Below are positions 33,660 through 46,582 of a stretch of DNA of 64,000 nt, piece after piece. A program made the position numbers and the translations under genes. Within the stretch, counting starts at the first letter, position 1. Each line of letters begins with the position of its first letter. Source of the stretch: Corinectria fuckeliana (Eukaryota > Ascomycota > Sordariomycetes > Hypocreales > Nectriaceae); NCBI GenBank assembly GCA_019137255.1, contig WPDH01000190.1, forward strand, positions 48,160-112,159. The letters are read 5' to 3'. Below the pieces are notes generated by a model. The model did not search any database. It worked only from the letters and a program-made list of their open reading frames with translations, and was not told where the DNA came from.

Positions 33660-34866
33660 GGTGTTGATGCCGGATTAAGAATGATCAGTGTAAGTGCTAC
33701 CAATCCAGCCAGGGATTTAACTGCAGACCAGCGACCGAGGATAAACATGGTCAAAGATTCATCGTCGAGCATGCGGGAGAAGTGAATATCTGTCCGCACT
33801 GACTCCAAGGGGTGCGTTCCATAGCAGTTCCATGTCTAATAAATTAGTAACCAGTCAGCTACTGAGTCGCAAAGCATTGAAGCTCGGTGGCGTGCGGCGT
33901 GGACAAGAGCGGCAGCAGCTCCGGCGTCGATGGTAGGGATTGGTAGAAACCGGGCGAGCTGCGACTAATGACACGCGGTGCGAGGCGCTTGAAACAGGAC
34001 CGATTCACCGTGTTGGTCACAGCTACGAGCTGACGGAGGTGGAGTGGGAGATGATATTGGCAGTTGGTTGGTATCGACGCTAGATGATTAAGAAACCTCG
34101 GAATGTGACAGTTGCTGACTCTCGCGTGCATCTGTCGCATTCTGAGATGCGAGGTCGGGTGAGATCTGACCGGGTGAAGCTGACGCAGGGGCAGCATCAT
34201 GGCATGATCTAGGGCACCAAGTGAGACGGCTGGCGTTTGATGCCATGGATGTGATGCCCCTGTTCTAGAAGGCAAAGGACAGTAAAACACTATCCCATCG
34301 GGATAAAGATCGAAGGCGGGAATGTTCGGGCGATGAAGACAGTCTGCAAAACAATCAGCCATCAAGGATTCCGCCGACGGCGGAAGGAGAAGGGTTCATT
34401 ACTCGTGCGTTGCCCGCTAATTCCCGCGGATGGGTCGTGATCAGAACCCATTCTTGTGCGTCTCGAGCATCTCCAGTGAGTCCGTCCATCGAGCATGAAC
34501 AATGCCTGCTCTCCGGCTTCTTCCCGCGGATGCACCACCCCAGCCTGGAAGCGGAGGAGGAATCAACAAACCTCTCACTTGTACCGACCGATCCTGCCTG
34601 CATCCTGATATCGTGGGGTCAACCCCCGCGACGATCCTGCCCCAATCTCAGGCTCCCGAGAGAGGAAAGGCGATGCTCCTAGCGTGTCGCACCTCCGGCT
34701 TACTGTCGATATCCTGCGAGCCGGCGTGGGATTCCGGACCAGCACGGCTGCGGCTGCGGCTGACACGAACGGAGGGAGCTGAGTGATCCAACATGGATAA
34801 ATACAAATAAACCGTAAATAAACACCGGGTGATGACTTACCTCCCATCGTCTACTCGTATCCAACC
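33660..34866. promoter_or_regulatory. Divergent promoter region between receptor and BBE oxidase genes
   Basis: 1.2 kb that must hold both promoters. A 168-codon - strand frame (33,859-34,365) and shorter + frames have no recognisable domain and unconvincing composition. Confidence 0.35.
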
Positions 34867-36675
34867 ATGATCTTCAAGTCCTCCTGGGTGCTTCTCCCGC
34901 TGGTGGCCGTGGCCGGGCAGTGCCGAGCCAAGTGTCGATGCCTCCCCGGGGACGCGTGCTGGCCGTCGCCGGCCGTGTGGAACCAGCTCAACTCGACCGT
35001 CGATGGCCGCCTCATTGCGACGGTGCCCATCGGGTCGCCGTGCCACGATCCCAACCATGACGCCGCAGCTTGCGCCGAGCTCCGGGACGAGTGGAACCTT
35101 CCACAGCTTCAGTAAGTCCCGCGATGCGTGTCCGCGTCCGCGTGAGCTAACCAGCAGCTTCAACTCGTCTTCCTCCGTAATGCAGGCGTACTTTGCCAAC
35201 CAGAGCTGCGATCCCTTCCTCGCCGAGTCCCGTCCCTGCGTCCTCGGAAACTACGTGTCGTACGCCGTCAAGGTGTCCAACAGCGCCCAGGTCGCCGAGG
35301 CTGTCACGTTGGCCACCAAGTACAACATCCGCCTTGTCGTGCGCAACACCGGCCATGAGTACGTCGAGCACCAGAACTGTATCCCAGAACTGCATCCCAG
35401 AACTGCATCCGTATCGCCTGTCGTACTAACATGACCAGTTATCTTGGCAGATCTACCGGCGCCGGAGCCTTGGCCATCTGGACGCACCATATGAAGACCA
35501 CCGAGGTCGTCGACTGGGCCGACAAGACCTACACCGGCCCCGCTCTGAAAATCGGCGCCGGTGTCCAAGGCGCCGAGGCCGTCGAGGCCGCCTATGCCAA
35601 AGGCCTCACCATCGTCTCGGGCGAGTGTCCGACCGTCGGCCTCGCGGGCTTCACCTTGGGCGGCGGCCACTCGGCCCTCAGCTCCAGCTTCGGCCTCGGC
35701 GCGGACCAGACGCTCGAGTTCGAGGTCGTCACGGCGGCCGGAAACATCGTCGCCGCATCGGCCAGCAAGAACAGCGACCTGTACTGGGCGCTCAGCGGCG
35801 GCGGTGCGGGCAACTTTGCCGTCGTCACGTCCATGACCATCCGCGCCCACTACACGGGCACCATCGGCGGCGCCACGCTGCAGGTGTCCGTGGCCGGCAC
35901 CAACAAGACCACCTTTGACACGGCCGTCTCTCGGTTCCACGACCTCCTGCCTGCCATGATCGACCACGGCCCGACCGTCATCTACTACGTGACGGCCCAG
36001 GTGCTTGTCGTCAAGCCCATCACGCTGGTCAACTCGACGGGCGACTACGTCCGCGACAAGGTGCTAGGCCCTTTTCTCGCCGTGCTGGCCGAGCTCGGCA
36101 TCACGCCCGCCGTGTCCTTTACGACTCTCGACTACCGCGACCACTACGACACGTACATGGGCCCGCTGCCGTACGGCCACATCGGTGCTTCCGAGTACCA
36201 GTACGGCGGGCGCCTGATTCCCCGCTCCGTCATCGAAAACGACAACGAGCCGTTCCAAAAGGTCCTCCGCAACCTGACGGCCAACGGCGTCATCGCTGTC
36301 GGCAGCAGCGGGACCTTTCAGCGATACGCCGGCGTAAGCAACGCCGTGTACCCCTCGTGGCGAACGGCCATCATGTCGATGCAGCTGGCCACCGCGTGGG
36401 ACCCGACCGAGTGGGATGCCATGCTCGCCATGCAGAAGCGCATCACCAACGAGTTTGTTCCCCAGATCTCCTCCGTCACTCCGGGCAGCGGAGCGTACAT
36501 GAACGAGGCCGACTTCAACCAGCCCAACTGGAAGGAAGAGTTCTACGGGGCCAACTGGGATCGCCTGTTGAGGATTAAGAACAAGTGGGATCCCAATGGG
36601 CTCTTGTACAATCTCAAGGGCGTCGGGTCGGATGCTTGGACTGTTGCCGCAGACGGAAGGATGTGCAAAGCTTAG
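34867..36675 (+). CDS. Secreted FAD-linked oxidase, berberine-bridge-enzyme-like
   Basis: Exons 34867..35111, 35158..35358 and 35439..36675 give 560 aa. Residues 1-20 are a signal peptide (IFKSSWVLLPLVAVAGQC). The PCMH-type FAD domain has VVRNTGHDYLGRSTGAGALA with H148, the histidine that binds FAD covalently, and SGECPTVGLAGFTLGGGHS with C212 at the position of the second covalent FAD bond of bicovalent oxidases. The C-terminal BBE segment reads NWDRLLRIKNKWDPNGLLYNL. Both FAD anchors being present argues for a working enzyme. Fungal members oxidise oligosaccharides or small secondary metabolites using oxygen. Exon 2 could start at 35155 or 35158; 35158 is preferred because it leaves a normal branch-to-acceptor distance and gives HFNSSSSVMQ. 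It is the last intact gene before the transposon block. Confidence 0.9.
35376..35412 (+). repeat. Short tandem repeat inside a BBE gene intron
   Basis: Three near-identical copies of a ~13-bp unit (CCCAGAACTGCAT) in tandem, lying wholly within the 80-nt second intron (35359-35438). The first copy differs by one base. Confidence 0.7.
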
Positions 36676-37632
36676 TATATAGCGTCAATGCACCTGTACT
36701 TGGAGCCGGTTCGCAACTTGGTAACCGGACGATTGGAACGCCAGGCTGGTCGATGGGGTCGCCAACTACGAGCCGAGGTTGGCCACGTTCCTGCGCGCTC
36801 TGGGAGCAAAAGAGAGGGAATTGGTTGAGGACGGTCGCTTGAAGCATCGACAGTATCCTGAGCAAATTTGCCCACTAACAAGGAATTATGCCGTCGGCTG
36901 ATCTACGTTATGCATGTAAGTAGAAGCCCCGCTTCTATTGGTAAGTATTGATGTGACTGCGTGTATTATGTAACTGTACTAAGCTAGGAAAAGGGGCGGA
37001 ACAGTAAGTCCCTAAGGGGATCGCTGTTGTCGCTAGATGCCTAGCATCTAAGGCAGAAATGTGAATAGTGCCTAATAGCGGGCCTGACTAGTGGTCCTAC
37101 TACTAATATACCCTCTTAGACTGGCTGCTAAGAGTAGTTAGTCTAACTAACTAATAAGACTATTTATAACTATCTAATAGTACTAGCTAGCTAATTTTTT
37201 AGTGTTTTTAGCTTTTAAAAATAAGAGAATTCTTACTAGGGCTAAAATTAAACCTTAGTCTTAATCTAAAAGTATAATAGCTTTAGCTAGTACTTTAAGA
37301 TAATAGTTAGAGCTACTATATAGGATTTTAGCTTTAAAAGAAGATAATAAAAGAAAGAGGTTATTATTATATTTAGTAAAAGTATAAGAATTAATCTTTT
37401 TAGGCCTTTAAGTTAGTGTTTTATATTAGCTGCTAAAAGAGTTTTAAAATTATATAATATATAATAGCTCTAACTATTATACTAAACTAACCTTTTTATT
37501 ATTATAATAATAATATTACTAATTCTAATATATAAGGCTAACCTGTTATATTAATATCTTAATACCTAATAAGGCTATAAGATTATAGCTCTTATACTTT
37601 ATTATACTAATTAAGTAGCCTAATTAGTATAG
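36676..37632. other. Transition from genic DNA to the AT-rich block
   Basis: The first ~220 bp keep ordinary composition (3' flank of the BBE gene). From about 36,900 base composition shifts, and by 37,140 the sequence is nearly all TA-rich words with hardly any CpG. No gene is seen. It may contain older, unrecognisable repeat debris. Confidence 0.5.
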
Positions 37633-37837
37633 TATAATAGTTAGCACTAACACTATTAACACCTAATATAAGCCTTTAGGGCTTAACCTTAAAGCTCGCC
37701 TAAATAGTAAGCTAGCAGCCCTTTTAAGAACACTTAATAAGCACTTACTAAATACTTATTAAGTAAAAGCTTTATAATATACTAATACCTACCTTTATAA
37801 TCTTTATATTTACACTCTAGTGAGACTAACTCTTATA
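37633..37837 (+). repeat. 5' LTR of Gypsy element 1
   Basis: About 205 bp, reverse complement of the LTRs at 55,436 and 62,780 with scattered C/T and G/A differences. It starts near TATAATAGTTAGCAC and ends near CTAACTCTTATA; terminal TG...CA is partly changed to TA by RIP. Confidence 0.65.
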
Positions 37838-38540
37838 ATTCTTTCACTTTTACACTCTACCTGGGTTACTAGTATATAATATAGAATAAGAGGTTATATA
37901 AGATCCCCTATAGAGTGTAGTAAGCATATAATAAGTATAAGACAACTATTAATAATAACAAACAAACTTATACTTACTAATTAGGTAGAGAAAGAGATTA
38001 ATCTAATTAATACTCTTCTTATAAAGAAGAGACCCTCTTAGGAAATACCTTTTATGCTAGACCTTATGCTAGGCTAAGAGGTATTACTAGGAAGAACACT
38101 CTCTCTCTTATATAAAGCTAGGCTATAATAAGTGTTAAGAGAGAACTTAGAGACTACTTATAGGGATTATAATCTTAATAAGAGAGAAACCCTAATATTA
38201 AATATATATAATAATAATAAGAACTAATTATCTATATAATCCTAATTATATATAAGATAATAATCCTAATTAAGAACCTTCTTAAAATACTATCACTAAG
38301 TAATTAGCCCTAAGAAAGATACTTTAACCCTTTAGGAATTAGTCTTAATAATAGTATCCTAATAAGAAGAGAACTATAAAATATAAGAGAAAGATTATTA
38401 ATTCTAAGAATAGCTACTTAAAAAGCTAGCTATAAAATCTAGTAGTAATAAGCTAAAAGAGTATAAAAGACTATCTTAATACTCTTATAAGTCTCTTAAG
38501 AAAGATATAATAAGTATATAAATTAATAATTAGATTTATA

Positions 38541-38542
38541 NN
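38541..38542. other. Two-base assembly ambiguity
   Basis: An 'nn' pair inside Gypsy element 1. Identical 2-base ambiguities occur at 45,611-45,612, 49,253-49,254 and 51,955-51,956. All four lie in the repeat block, so they look like unresolved consensus positions between repeat copies. Confidence 0.8.
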
Positions 38543-41500
38543 GAGTTTATAACTTATTACTAGAAAATACTCTAGTTAACTACCTACCTCTTTAAAATCT
38601 TATAGACAAAATAGAGAGACTACTTAAGTACTATATAAGACCTCTTATAGTTAGACTTTATAAACTTTATAAGAAGACTATATATAAATCTAAAATAGTA
38701 AGTAATTAAACTATAAGAAAACCTTACCTACTTTTAATAGGGCGTAAAGTAGTTACTAATAAACCACTTTAATATATAAAGATTAATTTATAACTCTTTT
38801 AGCACTAAGAAGCCTAAGAAAGATAAGATCTTAGTATACTAATACTATTATAGACTATAAACTAGAGTTAAGAAGGAGCTCTAAAGACTATAAACAGACA
38901 TCCTAAAGGTAAGAGAGCTAGCTTAGAAAGCTTAATAGTAATAGTAATACCTTAAAGATAATAACTACTTAAGGAGTAACAGCTAGAAGAGAAGCAGCTT
39001 TACTAACACTTAGGAGAGTTTATAAAAGACCTAAATAATAGACTATTAGACTTACCCTCTAAGTAAGTTAAGAACTTAAAATACTAATAAGTTAACTAAT
39101 AAAAGATCTTAGCTAGCTAGTAATAATAGATAATAAGTAGTAGATAACCACTTATTAAGTTAGTTTCTTAAAGGGATTACCTACTATAATTATAATAAAA
39201 AAGGATATTATACTTTAAATTATAAGGCACCCTAAAAGACTATAAGATAGTTAAACAAAAGGAAGGCTACCTAAGATATAACTACTATATAGGCTATTAT
39301 AGCCTATCCTAAAGATATTAACTTATTAGAAAACAAGTAAGTATAAGAATAATTACTACACCTTTTATACTAAAACCTAAGCTAGTGTTAATTAGAGTAA
39401 TTATATAAGATAAGATACTTATTATATAAGTATTTACTAAAAAAGAAGTTAAGATAGATATAAACACTTATATATAAGTTAACCTTATTAGCTAACAACT
39501 AGTATAAAAGTTAAGTCTTAAGTCTAATCTAGATTAAAAGGCACTAAACCTAGCCAGCTTTAATAGGATAATAACTCTTTCTCTACTAGCTTACTAGCTA
39601 ACCTTCTTTCTACTAAATCACTAAGAGTTCTCTAGGAAAGTAAGAAAGCTATTTATAAAAATATAACACCTAAAAGAGGCTAATAACTTACTTTTATTCA
39701 CCTAAGTGATAAGAGAAGAAGGTATTATAATTAACACCTAAATATATATATAGACTTATAAACCTATTTTAGTTTAAGACCTTATATCTTTTGTAAAAGG
39801 CTTAGTAAAAGATAATAAAAAGGTATTTATTATATATATTAATAGTATACTATTACTAGATAAGCAGCTAATATCTGTTCTAAAAGAGGATTTAAAAGAA
39901 TAGAAAGATAATACCTTACTAGCTAAACTAAAGTTAGAAAGAGAAACCTTTAGTAAGAAAGTATTAAAAACTCTACTACTACTAGAAGAGGTAGAATACT
40001 TAATTAACTTATAACTAAAAAGAAAACCTCTACTAAAATAAATATATCTTACTAATAAGAAGCAAGCTTAAGTTATTTATAAATATATTACTAAGAATAT
40101 AGTAAACAGTTAGATTAGATATTCTATAAGTAAAACTAGTATACTTATTCTTTTTATACTAAAAAAAACAGAGAAATCTAAATCTATATAAACTATAAAA
40201 GTCTTAATACTATTATAGTAAAAAACTATTATCTATTACTATTAATTAGCAATCTATTAGATTAATTATCTAAGGTAAGATAGATCTTAAAGACTAATAT
40301 TTATAATATATATCACTATATTTAGATTAAGCTAAATAACTAGTAGAAAACTATATTTTATATAAGATATAGTCACTTTAAATATACTATTATACTATTT
40401 AGATTAACTAATATCTTAGCTATATTTTAAGTATATATTTACTAAGCACTTACTAGGTTACTAAACACTTACTATATTATATACCTAGATAATATTATTA
40501 TATACTTAAAAACTAAAGAATAATATACTAAGAATATTAAAAAGGTACTTTATAAACTATAAAGCTTCTAATTATATACTAAGCTATTAAAATATATATT
40601 CTACTAACAGGAAGTTAAGTTCCTAAGGTATATTATTACCTAGAAGGAGTTAAAAATAAACCTTTTTAAAGTCTGTATAATCACTAAGTAGCTAACACTA
40701 AAAAATATTAAAAATATTTAAGTTTTTTAAGAATTTTATAACTTCTACTAGAAGTTTATTATAAAATACTCTAGAATTACCACTCTCTTAACAGCCTAGC
40801 TAAAACAAAATAAAAAAGCTAAAAGGTTTTAATAGGGAGAGAAAGAGAAAACAGCATTTTAAACTCTTAAGTATGTATTCTACTTAGTAACTATTTTATA
40901 ATATTAGAACTCTACTAAGTATATATAAGTAGAAATAAATATATCTTTATAAGTAATCTTAGAAATCTTAATATAACTATTTAATAATTAATAGAGACTT
41001 ATTACTTATATATTATATAAGCTTATAAATATAAAATAATAGTAAGATATAAGATAATAAAAGCTACTAGCTATTATTAAAAGCCTTAAGCACTAGAGCT
41101 ACTACCTATTAGGACTTTTAGATAGGTTTTTTTTACTAACAGACTATATAACACTTAAGAGAGTAATTACTACACTAGTGTAAGACCTCTAAAAAAGGCT
41201 TACTTATTAGGTATATAAGTTAGTACCTTTTAACTTTAATATTAAATACTACCTTAGGATTTAAAACCTTATAAATAAACTATTAAGATATTCTAACTAT
41301 ATAGAGGGTAAGATTAGCTATAATAATATACTACTTACTCTTATAATAAAGCTACAGATTATTAAAGATTTACTACTAGATATATAACAAATAATTACTA
41401 ATATTAGAGGTAAGATAAAAACTATAAGAGTATATATATAAGTAGTATAAGTAAGTCTTAAAGACCTTATAAGATAACTAGTCTAAAAAGAGCACCTCTC

Positions 41501-44500
41501 ACTTTAAACTCTCTTAGAAGACTAGAGAAGTTAGATATAAAAAGCATTTATCTTTATAGTTACCTAAGCCTAAAGACAGGCTAGTATAACCTAAGAGCAG
41601 TTAGAGAATACTTAGTAAGAAACAGCCTATTAAGAAAGCTAAGAGAACTCTACTAGAGCTAGAATTATTAATCTAGAGTAATATATCTTATGCTAAATTA
41701 TAAGAGAGCTTATAAAAGGTAAAATAGTATTCTTATTATAACTCTTACTATACTTAGAAAAACTAGTTAGAGAACTATAAGCTAATAATTAGTTCTGTTA
41801 ATAATAGTTAGTAAGAGTATAATAAACAGCTAGTAAGCTAAGTTACTACTTTTATAATTAGAATAAAACCCTATTCTTTAAGAGCAGACTAGTAATTCTT
41901 ATATAGAAGGTGTTAAGACTTAAAATCCTATACTAATACTATAATAATCCTAAAGTAAGATATATAAGAACTATAAAGATATTAGAACTTATTAGCAGGA
42001 AGTTCTATTAGAATAAGATTAGAGAAAATATAGCTAAGTATATAACTAGCTGCTAACTATACTAAAAGGTAAGAACCCTAAGATATAAGCCTTATAGATA
42101 TTTATAATCACTTCTAATACTATTATATTTATTTTAAGAAATTAGTATAAACTTTATTATAAGTTTACTAAATAGTATATAAGTAAATAGTAAGAAATAT
42201 AATATAATTCTAGTAATTATATACTATATAATAAAATATATAATATTTATTTCCTATAAGAAAACTATAATAGCAGCTTAATTAGTATAAGTGCTTTATA
42301 AGCAGGTAAAATATAAGTTTAGAAGTCTTAAAAGAATTATAAGTAATAAAAATAAGCTTCTTATAAGCTAATTTTAGAAGGACCTTATAATTAAGAGAGC
42401 AACCTATTAGTAACTATTTACTATATACTACTTATAGACTAATAGCTAAACAGAGAGAACAAACTAAGCTATTAAGAAATATTTATAAATCTATATAAGA
42501 AAGTCTCTTAAAAGATAAGTAGTATAATTACTAAAAGTAAAATTTATATATAATAATAGCTAATATAGTAGTATTAGTATATTCTTAATATAAGCCTTAT
42601 ATAAGTACTACCTAAAAGTAGTAAAGTATATATTATAATACTTAAAAACCACTATATAAGAAGTAACTAAGCATATTAAAACCCTTTACTAAATATATAA
42701 TAAGGCTTATAAATACTAAAAATAAGTAATAAAAGCCTAAGCTAAGAATTATAATAAAAGATATCTTAAATAGAAATACTAGGTAGGATAAGTAGTAAGA
42801 CTATTTATATATAACTTCTAATTTAAATATAAGAAATTAGCACTTAAGTTTATTTAGGTTATAATAGCTAAAAGAGTTAGAAAATAAGCTTATTAAGTTT
42901 ACCTATTAAAATAATACTATAAGATATATAATATGTTTTTAGTCTTACTTATTAAACTATAAAAAGATATATATAAAATACTTAATAAACACTTAATAAC
43001 TCTTTTAAAACTTAAAAAAGAAGAGAATAAGTAGAAAGTTAAAAAAATTATTATAAATAAGAAAATAAGAGAAGAAACCTTCTACTTAGTAAAATAGATA
43101 GGATAGCTAGTAAAATATAATACCTAGAAACTTATAATTCACTTAGAAAATATAATAAAAGTAATATAGTAATATTACTAATAATAAAAGCATATATATA
43201 AGAAATAAGATAATAAGAATCTCTAATAATAGGTAAAAACCTAATAATAACTAAGTAATAAATACTTACTCTCTTTTAACCTAAATATAAACTTAAATAA
43301 CTAAACTACTAAAACCCTAAATAAAAGCTATTTAAAACTATAAAAGAAACTAGACTATAAACTAAACTAATAATAAAAAATTAAGCTTAAGAAAGAGTAT
43401 AATAAACTTAACTACTATAATAAGACTAGACTTTTTTCTCCTTCTTATTATTCTTCTTATCCTACTCTTAGTAAGCTTACTCCTAAAGTTATTTCTTCTC
43501 TAAGTGTTACTACTTAGCTATAACACACTCTATTTTAGAACAGGTAAGAGCTTTTCCTTTAGGATTTTAAGTGAGTGGCTAATAGCTATAAGAGGTGTGA
43601 AAAGAGGTGTAAAAAGAGGCTAAAAAATAAACTAAACTGTGATAAGAGAAATTACTAAATATATTATTATTATATGCTAAGCTCTTATTATTATAAGAAC
43701 AGTTAGAAGCAGATTAGTTACTATAGTAAAAAGGTACTATACTTATAAAGAAAATAAATAGCTTAAAAGTCTTATTATTATAATACTAAATAATAGAGGC
43801 TTAGATAGCCTTAGAAAAATTATTAGGAAAAGTATAAGTAGAACTCTTATTAGACACCCTAATAGTAAGTATATATTTAGTAACTACTAGAGTATAAAAG
43901 GCTAATAATAAGAGTTAAAAGATAAAATTATTATAGTAATATAAAAGTGTTATAAATACTAGTTAAGCTTGTAAAACTAACTAGTTCTTATAGTTAATTA
44001 AACTAAATTTAACCTTAGTGTGTAAAATATAAATCTAGGTAAAAGTAACTACTTTTTAGTATATAAATAAATATATATTACCACTTTAAATATAAATACT
44101 TATAGGGTTTTTAGTAAACTTAATAAGGTTTTACTATATAGTAGTAATAGTATAAATAGTATAAATAATATACTAGTAGCTAACAGAAGAAATACTCTTC
44201 TTCTTATTATTCTAGTTATAATAGAAAAAATAGTAAAAGAAGTTCTAATACTATTATACTATAAGAACTAACTTAGTAAGAATCTATTATTATAAAATTA
44301 GTATAAGCACTTATAGCTTACTAAGTACTTATAATATATACCTAGCTATATTACTTATTTAAGGCTTTATAAATAATATAGTAGAAAATAAGAGAACTAT
44401 AAGTATAAGAATATAAGAAAGAATAGTATTTCTATTAAATATAATAAGAGTAGAGAATACTACTAAAAGGTATTTTAGAAAACTTCTTATCTAAGAAAGA

Positions 44501-44660
44501 GAAATTAACTTTAGCCTAAGTGTAAAACTCCTCTAATATTATAACTATAACTCTAAGAATTAATATTAGTATATAAGAGCTAAACACTTAGTAAGCAGGC
44601 AAAAATAATATTAAGAGGGTAAGAACTAATTAAAAGAAAAAACATAAAGTTAAGAGAAAA

Positions 44661-46543
44661 AACTAATATTTATTTATTTATTTATTTATACCTAATTTAG
44701 CTTATAGCTATCTAGTTTTTCTTCTAAGTAACTTAGACTAATTTATAATAAGAGGGAAAAACTCTTATAGTAAGCTATAAGATAAAAAACCTCTTACTAC
44801 TCTTACCTAAGAGGAAAGTAAGTTAAGCTTAGTATATATATATAGTAATATAAGTTATAAGCAGGTCTACTTTATAAGAAAAGCTAATTATATACTTATA
44901 ATAATAAGTTCTTATAAGGCTTAGCCTAAATTATATACTAAAATTTAATTAGTTTTTAGTTAGGTTTAAGTTGCTTATACTACTTATTCTTATTCTCTTA
45001 GGTATTATTCTTCTTACTAACTAGTATTAGTATACTTTCTTTAGCTTTTAATAGTATTTACTCTCTTAATTAGTTAATTAGTCTAAATACTATAAGAGTT
45101 AGACTTAGACTTAAGTCTAGTTTAGCTTAAGACTGCTTTAAAAGCTATTTAAGCCTTCTTTAAGCAGGGTGGTTTAGTATTATAATTAGTATTAGTATTA
45201 ATACTATTATATCTTATAGTAAGTATACTATATATTTATACTACTTACTTAAAATACTAAACTATATAGGTCTCTTTATATAAGTATTTCTTACTTATTC
45301 TTACTCTTTTTATACTATATAGTATATATAAGACTATACTAAGTATAAGCTATTATAGTTATAATATACTAAGAGGATCTTACTAGTAGAAGTAAAGTAT
45401 ATTATATCTCTTATATAGTAAGCTCTCTTATAGTAGTTATACCTAGCTTATTTCTAATAGTACTATATAATATATCTAAAGTAAAAGTACTTAAAGTACT
45501 ATTTAGGTTAAATCTCCTCTAAATAGAGCTTAGTCTAATATACTTTTATAGCTATAATTATACTTTAGTTATAAAGTTTATTTATATCTATTAGTTTAGT
45601 TAATAATATANNTTATAGTATATATCTTAATACTATTTACTTATTAAATATTTATTATAAGGTTCTTAAGTAAGCCTTTTATATAGTTAGTTAAAACTCT
45701 CTTAGTAACTATTATAAACTATTTTAAGACCTAATATATACTTATATTAAAAATAGTAAAAATCTAAGTATTATCTTTTAGAAGATTTATAATTAGTCTA
45801 TAAAAAAAGATTATAATATTCTTACTAAGAAGATAATATAAGACTACTATAAGCAAAAAGTAACCTCTTAGAAGAGTATAGTTAATAATTATTATAGTAT
45901 CTAATAGTATATAAGATATAATATTAAGAGCTATACTAGGTGACTTAATAATAATCTCTCTGTTAAGATAAGAGAGGATTACTTTTAATAGTAGTACTAT
46001 TAAAAATAAAAGTATCCTCTTATTATAAGCAACTTAAGCCTAGGTTAAAGTCTTAATAAGTGTTTTCTAAAAAGTAGCTAATACTACTTTTTTAATAGTA
46101 GTTATAATTATTTTTATAAGAGATAGTAAGATTAGAATCTTACTACTTATATATTAAGTATAGCTTATAGTAATATTAGTTAAGGTTACTATTATTTTCT
46201 AAACTAAGAGAAAAGCAGCTATTAAGATAATTACTTTAAGTTTATATTTAGTCTTAATAATAAGATCTTTAAATTAATTATAAGTTATTTTTATACTAGG
46301 CTTAGCTTATAGTAAGAGTAGGTTTTATAGTAAAAAATTTTTCTTAAGAGGAGAAAAAAGATAGTTTATAATCTTAATATTCTTTATTTCACTTAGCCTA
46401 CTTATTATATATAATATAGTAATAATATAAGAGTGAAAAAAAGGTAAAAAAAGTTTATAAAAAAAGTTAGTTAAGTTAAAATAGATTTTAAAGGTGTAAC
46501 TAAAGTATAGTAAAAGTAACTATTAAATGTTTATAAAAGGTTA

Positions 46544-46577
<34 letters not shown>

Positions 46578-46582
46578 ATAAT
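44661..46582. mobile_element. Unclassified RIP-degraded insertion next to Gypsy element 1
   Basis: It starts with a run of TTTA units (about 44,668-44,690), like the A-tail of a minus-strand non-LTR element, exactly where similarity between the two Gypsy copies ends. The interior does not match the LINE or Gypsy copies in this window. It ends in a (TTA)n microsatellite at about 46,547-46,580, just before the LINE 5' end. It may be one or more other degraded elements. Class not determined. Confidence 0.4.
46547..46580. repeat. (TTA)n microsatellite
   Basis: About ten uninterrupted TTA/ATT units immediately left of the 5' end of LINE copy A. Confidence 0.85.

Larger units (their letters stand above)
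37633..44660 (+). mobile_element. RIP-degraded Ty3/Gypsy chromovirus, + strand, 3' end missing (element 1)
   Basis: The left end is an LTR (37,633-37,837) that matches, in reverse, the LTRs of the element at 55,436-62,983. The internal region follows in Gypsy order, all with many stops from C-to-T change: gag-like text about 38,200-39,300; reverse transcriptase about 40,050-40,700 with the YLDD-type catalytic motif at 40,482-40,493; RNase H after about 40,860; integrase about 41,900-42,850 with the conserved Q-T-x-x-Q-T-E-R region at 42,438-42,470; and a C-terminal chromodomain at 43,038-43,180. The chromodomain marks it as a chromovirus, a lineage that targets heterochromatin. Similarity to the second copy stops at about 44,660, where foreign AT-rich DNA begins, so the 3' end and 3' LTR are missing or displaced. 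It cannot encode working proteins. Confidence 0.75.

Noticed and set aside
33859..34365. 168-codon open frame on the - strand between the receptor and BBE genes
   Set aside because: No recognisable domain and histidine/proline-rich random-looking text; it sits in the divergent promoter region.
1..36900. Search for CRISPR arrays, rRNA or clear tRNA genes
   Set aside because: None seen by eye; no spacer-repeat arrays, and no convincing cloverleaf with an internal B box was found.
46547..46580. TTA run considered as the A-tail of LINE copy A
   Set aside because: It lies at the 5' side of copy A; the 5' end is fixed by identity to copy B's 5' end, so the run belongs to neighbouring sequence.
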